From the NCBI RefSeq assembly GCF_014196805.1, contig NZ_JACIEI010000005.1, positions 124,001 to 188,000 on the forward strand: DNA of 64,000 nt, written 5' to 3'. A program made the translations under genes and the position numbers. Under the pieces are notes generated by a model that was given only the letters and a program-made list of their open reading frames with translations, ran no database searches and was not told the origin of the DNA. The DNA comes from Sulfitobacter undariae. GTDB lineage: Bacteria > Pseudomonadota > Alphaproteobacteria > Rhodobacterales > Rhodobacteraceae. Shown in pieces: positions 47,299 through 56,245 of the stretch (position 1 is the first letter of the stretch; the number at the start of each line of letters is the position of its first letter).

Positions 47299-48026
47299 CT
47301 GAGTGGTTGGGCAAACGATATTGGTTGGTGGGTGCAAGTGACGGGCTGGGGGCTGCGCTGGCGCAGCAATTAAGCCGCGCAGGCGCGGAAGTTGTCCTAT
47401 CGGCTCGCAGTGAAGACAAGTTGACAGCCTTGGCTGATAGCCTGCCTGCAAAAGCAGAAGTGGTCGCAATGGATGTGACCGATGATACCAGCGTCGCCGC
47501 CGCAACCAAGGCAGTAGGGCAGGTTGACGGGATCGTCTATCTGGCAGCAGCGTATTGGCCGTTTGGGGCTAAAGACTGGAATGCCGAACAAGCGAATACC
47601 ATGGTGGATGTCAATTTCATGGGGTTGATGCGCGTGATGGGGCAGGTGGTGCCGGATATGGTGGCGCGGAATGCGGGGCATATCGTTGTCATTTCCAGCT
47701 TGGCAGGTTTCCGTGGTCAGGCGCGCTCAATCGGGTATTCAGCGTCCAAGGCTGCGACCATATCGCTGGCAGAAAGCATGCATGCTGATTTGCGCGACAC
47801 CGATGTGCACGTACAGGTGGTTAACCCCGGCTTTATCAAAACGGGCCTGAGCGATAAAAACGATTTCAAAATGCCAGGTATGATGGAACCCGAAGACGCC
47901 GCGCGCGAAGTGTTCGAGCATATGAATACCGATGATTTCAAAAAGAGCTTTCCCTTCGGTATGGCACTGGCATTCCGTCTAGGTCAGTTTCTGCCCGCCG
48001 CATTATACTACCGTATCTTCAAGTGA
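47295..48026 (+). CDS. Short-chain dehydrogenase/reductase (SDR)
   Basis: A 243-residue classical SDR. The cofactor loop is GASDGLGAAL, where TGxxxGxG is usual; ISSLAGFRG holds the catalytic serine and YSASK the Tyr and Lys. The C-terminus RLGQFLPAALYYRIF is hydrophobic and may contact the membrane. The substrate is unknown. Coupled to the DUF3833 gene by a 4-bp overlap; a strong terminator follows. Confidence 0.88.
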   Translation: MTEWLGKRYWLVGASDGLGAALAQQLSRAGAEVVLSARSEDKLTALADSLPAKAEVVAMDVTDDTSVAAATKAVGQVDGIVYLAAAYWPFGAKDWNAEQANTMVDVNFMGLMRVMGQVVPDMVARNAGHIVVISSLAGFRGQARSIGYSASKAATISLAESMHADLRDTDVHVQVVNPGFIKTGLSDKNDFKMPGMMEPEDAAREVFEHMNTDDFKKSFPFGMALAFRLGQFLPAALYYRIFK

Positions 48027-48068
48027 CGTCGGTAAGCCTTGCGTGATCTGTTGCGCCTGATCTGAATG

Positions 48069-48102
48069 TGCCGCCCCGTTTGGGGCGGCATTTCACTTTT
48101 TT
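48069..48102. terminator. Rho-independent terminator after the SDR gene
   Basis: TGCCGCCCC (48069-48077) pairs with GGGGCGGCA (48082-48090) around GTTT, followed by TTTCACTTTTTTT. It also lies past the end of the converging GST gene. Confidence 0.87.
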
Positions 48103-48124
48103 TGGGTCTCACGTGCGGTGACGT

Positions 48125-48742
48125 TCAGAGCACACCTTTGCTACGGATGGATTTGACGCTGTCACGGGCTTCCATACGTGCCAAATAGGCGCTGATCTTG
48201 GGGTAGTCGGCTACGGTAACGCCGTCGTTGGCCAGCAGGTTGCAGGCAAAGAACAAAATGGGGTCGGCAATCGTAAAGGCCGCGCCACAGACATAATCTC
48301 CCCGCAGGCATTCGGTTTCGACGTAGGCGGCGCAAACAGCCATTGTTTCAGGTACTTTTGCCGCCATATCTGCGTGGCTATCTGCCTTGTCGGCCCAGCG
48401 GGTGCCGCGCATTTTATGGGCATGTGCGACATGCATAGTTGAGGCGACGTAATACATAACGCTGCGCATATGGGCTGCTTCCGCTGGATCGCTGGGCACC
48501 AGATTGGCATGGGGTGCTAGGGCTGCGACATAGTCCAATAGAGCGCCTGCCTCGGTCAGGATGGTGCCGTCTTCCAGCACCAAAGCAGGCACGCGGCCTT
48601 TGGGATTGATGGCAAGGTATTCCGGCTTGGTCTGCTCGGCAGTGGCAAAGTCGATGCGGGTGAGCTCATGAGGTAAACCGGCTTCGACAAGGGCGATGGC
48701 GGGCGCGACGGCGACGGTGCCTTTGGTGTAATAGAGGTTCAT
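48125..48742 (-). CDS. Glutathione S-transferase family protein
   Basis: A 205-residue two-domain GST. The N-terminal thioredoxin-like half begins MNLYYTKGTVAVAPAIALVEAGLPHE and has NPKGRVPALVLEDGTILTEAGALLDYVA, including the cis-proline and the glutathione-binding Glu-Ala. The C-terminal half is helical. The substrate is unknown. It lies 10 bp after the histidine-phosphatase gene in the same direction. Confidence 0.88.
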   Translation of the reverse strand: MNLYYTKGTVAVAPAIALVEAGLPHELTRIDFATAEQTKPEYLAINPKGRVPALVLEDGTILTEAGALLDYVAALAPHANLVPSDPAEAAHMRSVMYYVASTMHVAHAHKMRGTRWADKADSHADMAAKVPETMAVCAAYVETECLRGDYVCGAAFTIADPILFFACNLLANDGVTVADYPKISAYLARMEARDSVKSIRSKGVL

Positions 48743-48752
48743 GGGTGATCCT

Positions 48753-49406
48753 TTAAATGTTGGTTTTTGACAGGCCGCGTTCGGGCGTGTCTAGATGCGG
48801 TGTCGCGTTAAACAATATGGGTGACAGATGCCCGCCGATGGGGTGAAACTGATGCAGTGAGGTGTGAAAAATGGCCACCGCAGTACGCGCAGTGGCAGCC
48901 ATGCCCAGCTCCATCTGCTGCGCGATCAAATGAGCGATGAGCCCACCTGAGGTCACCACCAAGGCTGGCCCGCTTTCAGATGCGATTTCTGTCATGGCAT
49001 CACGGATACGGGTTTGGAATGCCATATAGCTTTCGGGCGCGCCTTCGATCTTGCCCTCTTTCCAATGCTGTAAAACGGTTGGGAAATGTGCAAGGAATTC
49101 GTGCTCTTCGGTCGGGAAGGCAATGCCGTGTTGCTCACTCAAAAGCCCCGCGAGGGTGAAGTACTCCAACTCGTTCAGGCGGGCATCGCGGGTGGGCGTG
49201 AGATCCATCGCCATGCCATCGGCGGTTTCGATATGACGGCGTAATGTGCCCGTAAACAATCGCGTATGATGTGCGCCCGTGTCGCGCAAATGCTGGCCCA
49301 GCCACTGCGCTTGGGTATGGCCCAGATCGCTGAGACGGTCATAGCTGACCTCATCTGTGGCTGTGGAATTGGCCTGACCGTGGCGGATGAGGGTGATGGT
49401 TGACAT
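48753..49406 (-). CDS. Histidine phosphatase family protein
   Basis: A 217-residue protein of the phosphoglycerate-mutase-like superfamily. TLIRHGQANSTATDEVSYDRLSDLG is the RHG phosphohistidine motif, and the second histidine is in VVTSGGLIAHLIAQ. The role, whether a sugar-phosphate, nucleotide or protein phosphatase, is open. The ATG at 49406 has AGGAG upstream, although the frame is open for 65 more codons. It is divergent from the formate dehydrogenase gene. Confidence 0.87.
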   Translation of the reverse strand: MSTITLIRHGQANSTATDEVSYDRLSDLGHTQAQWLGQHLRDTGAHHTRLFTGTLRRHIETADGMAMDLTPTRDARLNELEYFTLAGLLSEQHGIAFPTEEHEFLAHFPTVLQHWKEGKIEGAPESYMAFQTRIRDAMTEIASESGPALVVTSGGLIAHLIAQQMELGMAATARTAVAIFHTSLHQFHPIGGHLSPILFNATPHLDTPERGLSKTNI

Positions 49407-49582
49407 ATGCGCTCCTGCTGCTTGCACGCTTTGATAAGCGAGGTGTCGGGGCAGGGAAAGGGGCGCGTATCGGAAACATTGGCGGGGTTGCATGGCGCAA
49501 ATGGGTGGCGCGGTGTCGGGAATGGTCTTATCAGAAAGATGCGCGACAGCTAGTGTTTTGATAGCACTGGGAGGAAGCTGCC

Positions 49583-52351
49583 ATGACAGATAAAGTGACA
49601 TTCACGCTGGACGGTCAGGTCGTTGAGGCCGAGGCGGGTCTGACAATCTGGGAAGTGGCCAATGGCCGCGGTCTGATAATCCCGCATCTGTGCCACAAAC
49701 CCGCGCCGGGCTACCGCCCTGATGGCAATTGCCGCGCCTGTATGGTTGAGATTGCGGGCGAGCGGACATTGGCCGCATCGTGCATCCGCGAACCCAGCGA
49801 TGGCATGGTCGTCACCACCAATAATCCGCGTGCCCAGAACGCCCGCAAGATGGTGGTTGAGTTGCTGATGGCCGACATGCCCGCGCAAGATGTGGCGCAT
49901 GATAGATCAAGCCATATGCACGATATGGTGACGTTGAACGGCGTGGAAGAGAGCCGCTTTCCCAAGCTGGACACCGACCGTATCCCGTTGCTGGACGACA
50001 GTCATGTGGCGATGCGGGTGAACCTAGATGCGTGTATCTCATGCGGTCTGTGCGTGCGGGCCTGCCGCGAGGTGCAGGTGAATGACGTGATCGGCATGTC
50101 AGGCCGTGGGATGGACAGCTATCCAACGTTCGATATGGCCGACCCGATGGGGGCTTCCAGTTGTGTGGCCTGCGGTGAATGTGTGCAGGCCTGCCCCACT
50201 GGCGCGCTGATGCCAGCGAGCGTACTGGACGAAAACGAGCAAGGCGATAGCGCCGATTATGATCGCGAAGTCGAGAGCATTTGCCCCTTCTGCGGCGTGG
50301 GCTGTCAGATATCGCTTAAGATCAAAGATGATAAAATCAAATATGTAGAAGGCATCAACGGCCCCGCCAATGAGGGGCGTTTGTGTGTCAAAGGGCGCTT
50401 TGGTTTTGATTACATCCACCATGAGCACCGCCTGACCAAACCGCTAATCCGCCGTCAGGATGCGCCAGCAAAAGGGTTGAACGTGGACCCCGGTAACTAT
50501 CTGGAGGTCTTCCGCGAGGCCACTTGGGACGAGGCATTGGATGCAGCAGCAAACGGGTTGAAAGCCATCGGCGGCAAAGGGGTGGCAGGCTTTGGGTCAG
50601 CGAAATGCACCAATGAGGAAGCCTATCTGTTTCAAAAGATCATCCGCCAAGGGTTTGGCCATAACAACGTCGATCATTGTACGCGGTTGTGTCATGCCTC
50701 CTCTGTCTCGGCGTTGATCGAAAACGTGGGGTCAGGCGCTGTGACGGCTACGTTTAACGAGATCGAAAATGCCGATGTGGCGATTGTGATCGGGGCGAAC
50801 CCGATTGAAAACCACCCAGTCGCGGCGACCTATTTCAAACAATTCACCAAACGCGGTGGCAAACTGATTGTGATGGACCCGCGCGGTCAGGCGTTGAAAC
50901 GCTTTGCCTATCAGATGTGCCAATTCCGCCCGGGTACGGATGTGTCGATGCTCAACGCGATCATGAATGTGATCGTTGAAGAAGGGCTGTACGATACCCA
51001 ATATATCCAAGCGCATACAGAGAATTGGGAGGCGGAGAAGGCGCATCTCAAGGACTTCACGCCTGAAAAGATGGCCCCGATTTGCGGTATAGATGCCGAG
51101 ACGCTGCGCGATGTCGCGCGGACCTTTGCAGGGGCCAATGCGGCGATGATATTTTGGGGGATGGGCGTCAGCCAGCACATTCACGGCACAGATAATGCGC
51201 GTTGCCTGATCAGTCTGGCATTGATGACGGGTCAAATAGGGCGGCCGGGTGCGGGCCTGCATCCGTTGCGGGGCCAAAACAATGTGCAGGGTGCATCTGA
51301 CGCGGGAATGATCCCGATGTTTTTGCCAGATTACCAATCGGTCACGGATGACGGCGTGCGCTCGGCCTTTACGGATGTGTGGGAGAGCGGTGATTTCAGC
51401 GCGGAGAAGGGCCTGACCGTCACCGAGATTTTGGATGCGGTGCATACAGGCGATATCAAAGGCATGTATATTCTGGGCGAAAACCCCGCCATGTCCGACC
51501 CCGATGTGGAGCACGCCCGCCATGCCCTTGCCAAGCTAGAGCATCTGGTGGTGCAGGATATCTTTATCACCGAGACTGCCAATTTCGCGGATGTGATCCT
51601 GCCTGCCTCGGCCTTTGCCGAGAAAACCGGCACGGTGACGAACACCAACCGTCAGGTGCAAATGGGCCGTGTCGCTGTACCGCCCCCCGGTGAGGCGCGG
51701 GCGGATTGGTGGATTGAGACAGAGTTGGCGAAACGCTTGGGGCTGGATTGGACCTATACATCGCCCGCTGAAATCTTTGTCGAGATGAAGCTGAACATGC
51801 AATCTTTGGACAACATCACGTGGGACCGACTGGAGGCGCAAAACGCGGTAACCTATCCTTCGCTGAGCCCAGAAGACCCCGGACAGGCGATTGTTTTTTC
51901 TGACGGTTTCCCGCGTGCAGGGGGGCGTGCGCGGTTTACTCCCGCCAGCATCATCGCGCCCGATGATACGCCCGATGCGCAATACCCGATGATCCTGACA
52001 ACGGGTCGCCAGCTGGAGCATTGGCACACGGGGTCAATGACCCGTCGTGCCACGGTTCTGGATGGGTTAGAGCCAGAGGCGAATTGCTCATTACACCCCT
52101 CGACCTTGCGCAAACTGGGCGTAGAGGCGGGTGAATTGGTTCGTTTGACCACCAAACGCGGCAGCATCGAGATCATGGCGCGGATGGATCGTGCTGTATC
52201 ACCTGATATGGTTTTCCTGCCCTTTGCCTATGTGGAAGCGGCGGCAAATATCCTGACAAATCCGGCAGTTGACCCTTATGGCAAGATACCTGAGTTCAAA
52301 TTCTCAGCGGTGAAAGTAGAGGCCGTGCATCCTTCTGTTGTTGCCGAGTAG
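49583..52351 (+). CDS. Formate dehydrogenase alpha subunit (molybdopterin, NuoG-like N-terminus)
   Basis: A 922-residue molybdenum enzyme. The N-terminus has a [2Fe-2S] domain (Cys37, 50, 53, 67), then two [4Fe-4S] sites (Cys151-161 and Cys194-204). The Mo domain opens with CPFCGVGC (Cys234-241) and contains DHCTRLCHASSVSAL, where the cysteine before His binds molybdenum. This is the FdsA/FdhA class, which oxidises formate and passes electrons to NAD through FdsB/FdsG. No beta or gamma subunit or fdhD is nearby. GGAGG precedes the ATG. Confidence 0.9.
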   Translation: MTDKVTFTLDGQVVEAEAGLTIWEVANGRGLIIPHLCHKPAPGYRPDGNCRACMVEIAGERTLAASCIREPSDGMVVTTNNPRAQNARKMVVELLMADMPAQDVAHDRSSHMHDMVTLNGVEESRFPKLDTDRIPLLDDSHVAMRVNLDACISCGLCVRACREVQVNDVIGMSGRGMDSYPTFDMADPMGASSCVACGECVQACPTGALMPASVLDENEQGDSADYDREVESICPFCGVGCQISLKIKDDKIKYVEGINGPANEGRLCVKGRFGFDYIHHEHRLTKPLIRRQDAPAKGLNVDPGNYLEVFREATWDEALDAAANGLKAIGGKGVAGFGSAKCTNEEAYLFQKIIRQGFGHNNVDHCTRLCHASSVSALIENVGSGAVTATFNEIENADVAIVIGANPIENHPVAATYFKQFTKRGGKLIVMDPRGQALKRFAYQMCQFRPGTDVSMLNAIMNVIVEEGLYDTQYIQAHTENWEAEKAHLKDFTPEKMAPICGIDAETLRDVARTFAGANAAMIFWGMGVSQHIHGTDNARCLISLALMTGQIGRPGAGLHPLRGQNNVQGASDAGMIPMFLPDYQSVTDDGVRSAFTDVWESGDFSAEKGLTVTEILDAVHTGDIKGMYILGENPAMSDPDVEHARHALAKLEHLVVQDIFITETANFADVILPASAFAEKTGTVTNTNRQVQMGRVAVPPPGEARADWWIETELAKRLGLDWTYTSPAEIFVEMKLNMQSLDNITWDRLEAQNAVTYPSLSPEDPGQAIVFSDGFPRAGGRARFTPASIIAPDDTPDAQYPMILTTGRQLEHWHTGSMTRRATVLDGLEPEANCSLHPSTLRKLGVEAGELVRLTTKRGSIEIMARMDRAVSPDMVFLPFAYVEAAANILTNPAVDPYGKIPEFKFSAVKVEAVHPSVVAE

Positions 52352-52400
52352 AGGGCAAAGACTTACGGATAACCGTGGTTGAGTGGATTAAGGAAAAAAG

Positions 52401-53588
52401 ATGCAGGTAGATGCGGGGCGGTTCTTGGCGGACCTTCATAAATTGCGGGAATTCGGGGCCGCGGGTGTGGGCAGAGGCGTTGTTCGGCCTGCTTATTCCG
52501 AGGCTGACATGGCGGCGCGTGACTGGCTGGCACAGCGGATGCGCGAGGCGGGGTTGCGGGTTGAGGTTGATCCGATGGGCAACCTGTTCGGCTTGGCTGA
52601 TGCACCCTCTTTGCTGATGGGGTCACATAGCGATAGCCAACCCGAAGGCGGGTGGCTGGATGGTGCGCTGGGCGTGATTGCCGCCTTGGAAGTTGCGCGG
52701 GCCAGCCGTGAGGCTGGCGGGCCTGCGATCTCGGTTGTGTCCTTTCAGGATGAAGAAGGCCGTTTCGGCGTGACCACAGGCAGTGCTGTTTGGGGCGGTC
52801 ATCTGGCGCAGGACGTGGCGGATTTATTGTGTGATCACAATGGTGTAACCTTGGGTGAGGCGCGCAGTGTTGTGCCCGCGACAGGCGATGTGGACCCTGT
52901 GCAGTTCACCGGATTCATCGAGATGCATATCGAACAAGGCCCCGTGATGGACAGCACAGGCGAGCAAATCGGGGTGGTGAGCGATATCGTGGGCATCCGC
53001 GATATGAAGATCACCTTTGAAGGGCAGCAAAACCACGCAGGCACTACGCCTATGGCGCTGCGGCAGGATGCTTTTCAGGCGGTTTCAACCTTTAACCAAG
53101 CGCTGGCTGAGCGGTTTGCCAATGTGGTGACACCTGCAACGGTCTGGACCATCGGGCATGTGAGCTTGCACCCCAATGCCTCGTCTATTGTGCCAGGAAA
53201 GGCTGTGTTTTCAATGCAGTGGCGCGATGGTGACGCGGATCGTTTGGGGCGGATGGAGCAGATTATTCGCGATCTGGCGCAGGAAGTGGCAGACGCACGG
53301 GGCATGCGGGTTTCCTTTGGTAAGATGCTGGGCCTAGAGCCTGTGGCGATGGATATGCGGCTGCGTAAGGCGCTGGAAACAAGCGCGAAAACTGTAGCGC
53401 CTAATAAATGGCGCGTGATGCCATCGGGGGCGTTGCATGATGCCACCAATGTGTCGCGGCTGATGCCTGTGGCGATGCTGTTTGTGCCCTCGATCAACGG
53501 GATCAGCCATGCGTTTGAGGAGGACACAGATGAGGCCGACCTTGTGGCGGGGCTGAAGGTTTTGGCGGGGGCTGTGGCTGCTTTGTAA
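52401..53588 (+). CDS. allC: M20-family allantoate amidohydrolase / N-carbamoyl-amino-acid hydrolase
   Basis: A 395-residue zinc hydrolase. [20 protein letters not shown] and [10 protein letters not shown] hold the metal ligands, and [13 protein letters not shown] marks the dimerisation domain. The family includes allantoate amidohydrolase, ureidoglycolate amidohydrolase and beta-ureidopropionase. The window encodes allantoinase and ureidoglycine aminohydrolase but no other allantoate enzyme, so AllC activity is the best inference. It is 9 kb away from the ureide operon. Start ATG at 52401. Confidence 0.8.
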   Translation: MQVDAGRFLADLHKLREFGAAGVGRGVVRPAYSEADMAARDWLAQRMREAGLRVEVDPMGNLFGLADAPSLLMGSHSDSQPEGGWLDGALGVIAALEVARASREAGGPAISVVSFQDEEGRFGVTTGSAVWGGHLAQDVADLLCDHNGVTLGEARSVVPATGDVDPVQFTGFIEMHIEQGPVMDSTGEQIGVVSDIVGIRDMKITFEGQQNHAGTTPMALRQDAFQAVSTFNQALAERFANVVTPATVWTIGHVSLHPNASSIVPGKAVFSMQWRDGDADRLGRMEQIIRDLAQEVADARGMRVSFGKMLGLEPVAMDMRLRKALETSAKTVAPNKWRVMPSGALHDATNVSRLMPVAMLFVPSINGISHAFEEDTDEADLVAGLKVLAGAVAAL

Positions 53589-53601
53589 ACTTGGAAAAAG
53601 G

Positions 53602-53631
53602 GGGGTGTAACCCGTACACCCCACGTACACC
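53602..53631 (+). promoter_or_regulatory. Hairpin and direct repeat before the BrnA-like gene
   Basis: GGGGTGTA (53602-53609) pairs with TACACCCC (53615-53622). CGTACACC occurs twice, at 53613-53620 and 53624-53631, exactly 11 bp apart, and a further CACCGCACGGTG inverted repeat follows. Helically phased short repeats suit a ribbon-helix-helix repressor, which the next gene may encode. The hairpin could also end the preceding transcript. Confidence 0.45.
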
Positions 53632-53699
53632 GCACGGTGCATTATCGCGATCTTTGCAATTCTCCCAGATGTTGGGCAGATCACTGTAAGGAGACCCTG

Positions 53700-54068
53700 A
53701 TGAACCGCAAGGACGCGCACAGCCAGATGATCCATGAACTGGAACGGCTGCAAGAAGACATGTCGGAAAATTGGTTGGATAAAAGCCTGCCTGATGATTG
53801 GAACGGACTGGATTTTTGGGACGAGGTCCCGCGCAAAAAGACCCGCGTTACCTTGCGGCTGGATGCGGATATGGTCGCGTGGTTTCGAAAGATTGGCCCG
53901 AACTATGGCCCGCGCATCAACAAGGTTTTGCGAATCTACTACACGGGGCTGTTGTCGGGGAATCTATCGGCCTATCCAAACGACAGGACCGTGCCGCGTA
54001 TTCTTTTGGCAGCGCAAAGAGAGATGGAGAACCTGCGAGGTGAACTGTCAGGGGCGGGAAAGGAATGA
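53700..54068 (+). CDS. BrnA/DUF4415-like ribbon-helix-helix protein
   Basis: A 122-residue protein. The middle KKTRVTLRLDADMVAWFRKIGPNYGPRINKVLRIYY matches DUF4415, the ribbon-helix-helix DNA-binding domain of BrnA antitoxins, with the TLRLD beta strand. The N-terminal 45 residues are charged and helical. BrnA is usually next to the toxin BrnT, but no BrnT-like gene lies on either side. It may be an orphan antitoxin or a stand-alone repressor. AAGGAG precedes the ATG at 53700. Confidence 0.78.
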   Translation: MNRKDAHSQMIHELERLQEDMSENWLDKSLPDDWNGLDFWDEVPRKKTRVTLRLDADMVAWFRKIGPNYGPRINKVLRIYYTGLLSGNLSAYPNDRTVPRILLAAQREMENLRGELSGAGKE

Positions 54069-54592
54069 ACATGGGGATGTTGGACTAGGTCTTGCCTGAT
54101 GAGGTTCAGGTAGGTGTTGGTTCGCACCTAAACCATCATCCGCAATCACGAACCACCGATAAGGCTTGTCAGGTTCTGCGCGATAGACAGACCGGACATC
54201 CGTGCGTCGCGCAGTGAAAGGCAGGAACGAGCCCTCTTTACCGAATGTTGTCCCGCATCATTTTGCGAGTGTAGAAAACTCACCTACGCGAACAGCCCTG
54301 TGCGGACATTCGGGCTTAGCAAACCACCCCATCTCTGTAACAAAGCCGCCTTGCGGACCACTTAAAAGAGGGGGCTTCATTTGCTGCTGGTCTATGGACC
54401 AACAACGACCCACGTTGCTTCAATCTGTCATTGTAAGACAACCAATTCTTAGTCTTGAAGGGGTAGCGCCAAAATTTCGCCACATTTGAACTTGATTAAT
54501 GCCTTAATTTCGAAATTAACGAATCGCTAACCATAAAAAATTTCGCCCGCAGCAGTAAAACGGAGCGGAAAAACAGCAGATCGAGCAGCAAC
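54069..54592. other. Gene-poor, apparently degenerate stretch before the Hint protein
   Basis: This 524-bp stretch has no gene I can support. Between about 54180 and 54480 open frames exist in several phases, but none has a ribosome site or family look. It contains CGGACATCC, GTGAAAGGCAGG and GCGGACATTCGGG, motifs that recur in changed form in the gap after the Hint gene. The last 90 bp are AT-rich and hold a 16-bp palindrome, and they likely contain the promoter of the next gene. Confidence 0.5.
54504..54519. promoter_or_regulatory. 16-bp perfect palindrome upstream of the PA14/RTX/Hint gene
   Basis: TTAATTTCGAAATTAA reads the same on both strands. It lies 74 bp before the start codon in an AT-rich segment, a suitable place for a dimeric regulator. 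No regulator is adjacent apart from the BrnA-like gene. Confidence 0.45.
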
Positions 54593-56245
54593 ATGGCAAC
54601 AAACAATAGTTCAAATCCGGCAACGGATGATGATGACCTCATAACTGGTTCTTCTGGTAGTGATACACTGACCGGAGGTCTGGGCGGCGACACCATCAAT
54701 GCGGGTGCTGGTGACGATATGATTTCTGGCGACGGTCCTGTCGCAGGGGCATGGTATTTTGAGACCTACAATTACAATTTCGGAAGAGCTGACGGTCAGG
54801 CGTTTGATATCGAAGACGGAACCGGAACCGGATCTGGCTATGTTACAGATTTCGATGTCGATAATCTGACAAACTCTCTCCGTGGCACGTCAGGAGACCC
54901 TGATGATTTTGGGGTCATTTTGACCTCGACGTTAAATGTAACTGTTGGCGGCAGTTATCGGTTAACCACAAGGTCTGACGATGGATCGACTATACAGATA
55001 TTTGACAGCAATGGGAATGCGCTCGATTTCAACAACCAATCAGGCGGCGTTCGTGATTATTTAAATAACGACTACCACCAAGGGGCGACAACACGATATG
55101 GCGATGTCACGCTTGACCCTAATGAAACATATACTATTCAAATTCGCTACTGGGAGAACGCCGGAGCCGAAACGCTTAGCGCGACAATTTCCGGCCCGGA
55201 TACAGGGAACACATCCCAGTCTTTATTAACTTCGCCGATGGTAGGATCACCTCCTGCTTCTGGGTATCCGCCAACAGGAACTGCGGCAGGGGTTGAGGGT
55301 GATGATGTCCTTAATGGTGGCGCTGGTGATGATATTATTAGTGGTGATGGCGGAAATGATACCATTACCGGCGGTGCGGACGACGACACGATTACCGGTG
55401 GAGAGGGGTTTGATACCTTCGTCTATAACGCGGGCGACGGCCATGACTTAATCACCGATTTCAATACGGGAACGGGGCAGGACATTACTGACGGGGACCC
55501 GTCGAATAATGACTTTCTCGACCTGTCTGCGTTTTACACGGACATTTTCGAACTACGCGCTGACCTAAATGATGACGGGGTTCTGAACCAATCTGTTGGC
55601 GACTTTAGCGACAACACCGCGCTCGGCGGCTCCATTACCCTGACGGGGGTTTCGGCCAGCGATTTGACCGAAGACAATACAAATGTAGCGTGTTTCACTA
55701 AAAATACACTCATCGAGACACCCTATGGCCCAAAGCCAATCGAAACTTTGGAACTGGGTGATTTAGTGTTGACGAAAGATAACGGTGCCCAGCCCATTCA
55801 ATGGATTGGTGTGCGGACTGTCCCAGCAACAGGAAAATTCGCACCCGTTCGTTTTGCCGCAGGCGCTATTGGAAACAATATCGCACTTGAGGTCTCGCCA
55901 CAGCACAGGATGTTGGTTTCCGGATGGCAAGCTGAATTATTTTTTGGTGAGGCAGAGGTTCTCTCCCCTGCCATTCACCTGCTCAATGATAAGACAATTA
56001 CTCGCGCCTATAAACCGAGCGTGACCTATTATCACATTCTGTTTTCAGAGCATCAGGTCATCAGTGCGCATGGCGCGTATTCCGAGAGCTTTCACCCCAG
56101 CGAAGCCTCAATTGGAGGCGTTAGCGAAGGGTCACGGAAAGAATTAAAGGAACTGTTTCCAGAACTGTTCGCTTCCAAAGACTTAAGTACATTGACGGCA
56201 CGGCGGACCTTGAAGGGATATGAAAGTAAAGTGATCAACTGGTAA
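54593..56245 (+). CDS. PA14-RTX-Hint secreted protein
   Basis: A 550-residue protein with a mosaic design. An RTX-like calcium repeat lies near the start (SGSDTLTGGLGGDTINAGAGDD). A PA14-like beta-barrel spans about 50-205 (YRLTTRSDDGSTIQIFDSNG and TYTIQIRYWENAGAETLSATISG). A second RTX block covers about 233-275. The C-terminus is a Hint_2 domain from about 368, starting CFTKNTLIETPYGPKPIETL and ending with HQVISAHGAYSESFHP. There is no N-terminal signal, as in type I secretion substrates. Hint domains may self-cleave at the cysteine. PA14 suggests carbohydrate binding. Function unknown. Confidence 0.85.
   Translation: MATNNSSNPATDDDDLITGSSGSDTLTGGLGGDTINAGAGDDMISGDGPVAGAWYFETYNYNFGRADGQAFDIEDGTGTGSGYVTDFDVDNLTNSLRGTSGDPDDFGVILTSTLNVTVGGSYRLTTRSDDGSTIQIFDSNGNALDFNNQSGGVRDYLNNDYHQGATTRYGDVTLDPNETYTIQIRYWENAGAETLSATISGPDTGNTSQSLLTSPMVGSPPASGYPPTGTAAGVEGDDVLNGGAGDDIISGDGGNDTITGGADDDTITGGEGFDTFVYNAGDGHDLITDFNTGTGQDITDGDPSNNDFLDLSAFYTDIFELRADLNDDGVLNQSVGDFSDNTALGGSITLTGVSASDLTEDNTNVACFTKNTLIETPYGPKPIETLELGDLVLTKDNGAQPIQWIGVRTVPATGKFAPVRFAAGAIGNNIALEVSPQHRMLVSGWQAELFFGEAEVLSPAIHLLNDKTITRAYKPSVTYYHILFSEHQVISAHGAYSESFHPSEASIGGVSEGSRKELKELFPELFASKDLSTLTARRTLKGYESKVINW

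Noticed and set aside
54202-54489. A 95-codon plus-strand frame in the gap before the Hint gene
   Set aside because: No ribosome site, odd composition and no family; better explained as degenerate repeat-like sequence.
54600-55420. Hint domain taken as an intein inside a host gene
   Set aside because: No C-terminal extein follows and the protein ends with the domain, so it is a Hint_2 terminal module and not an inserted intein.
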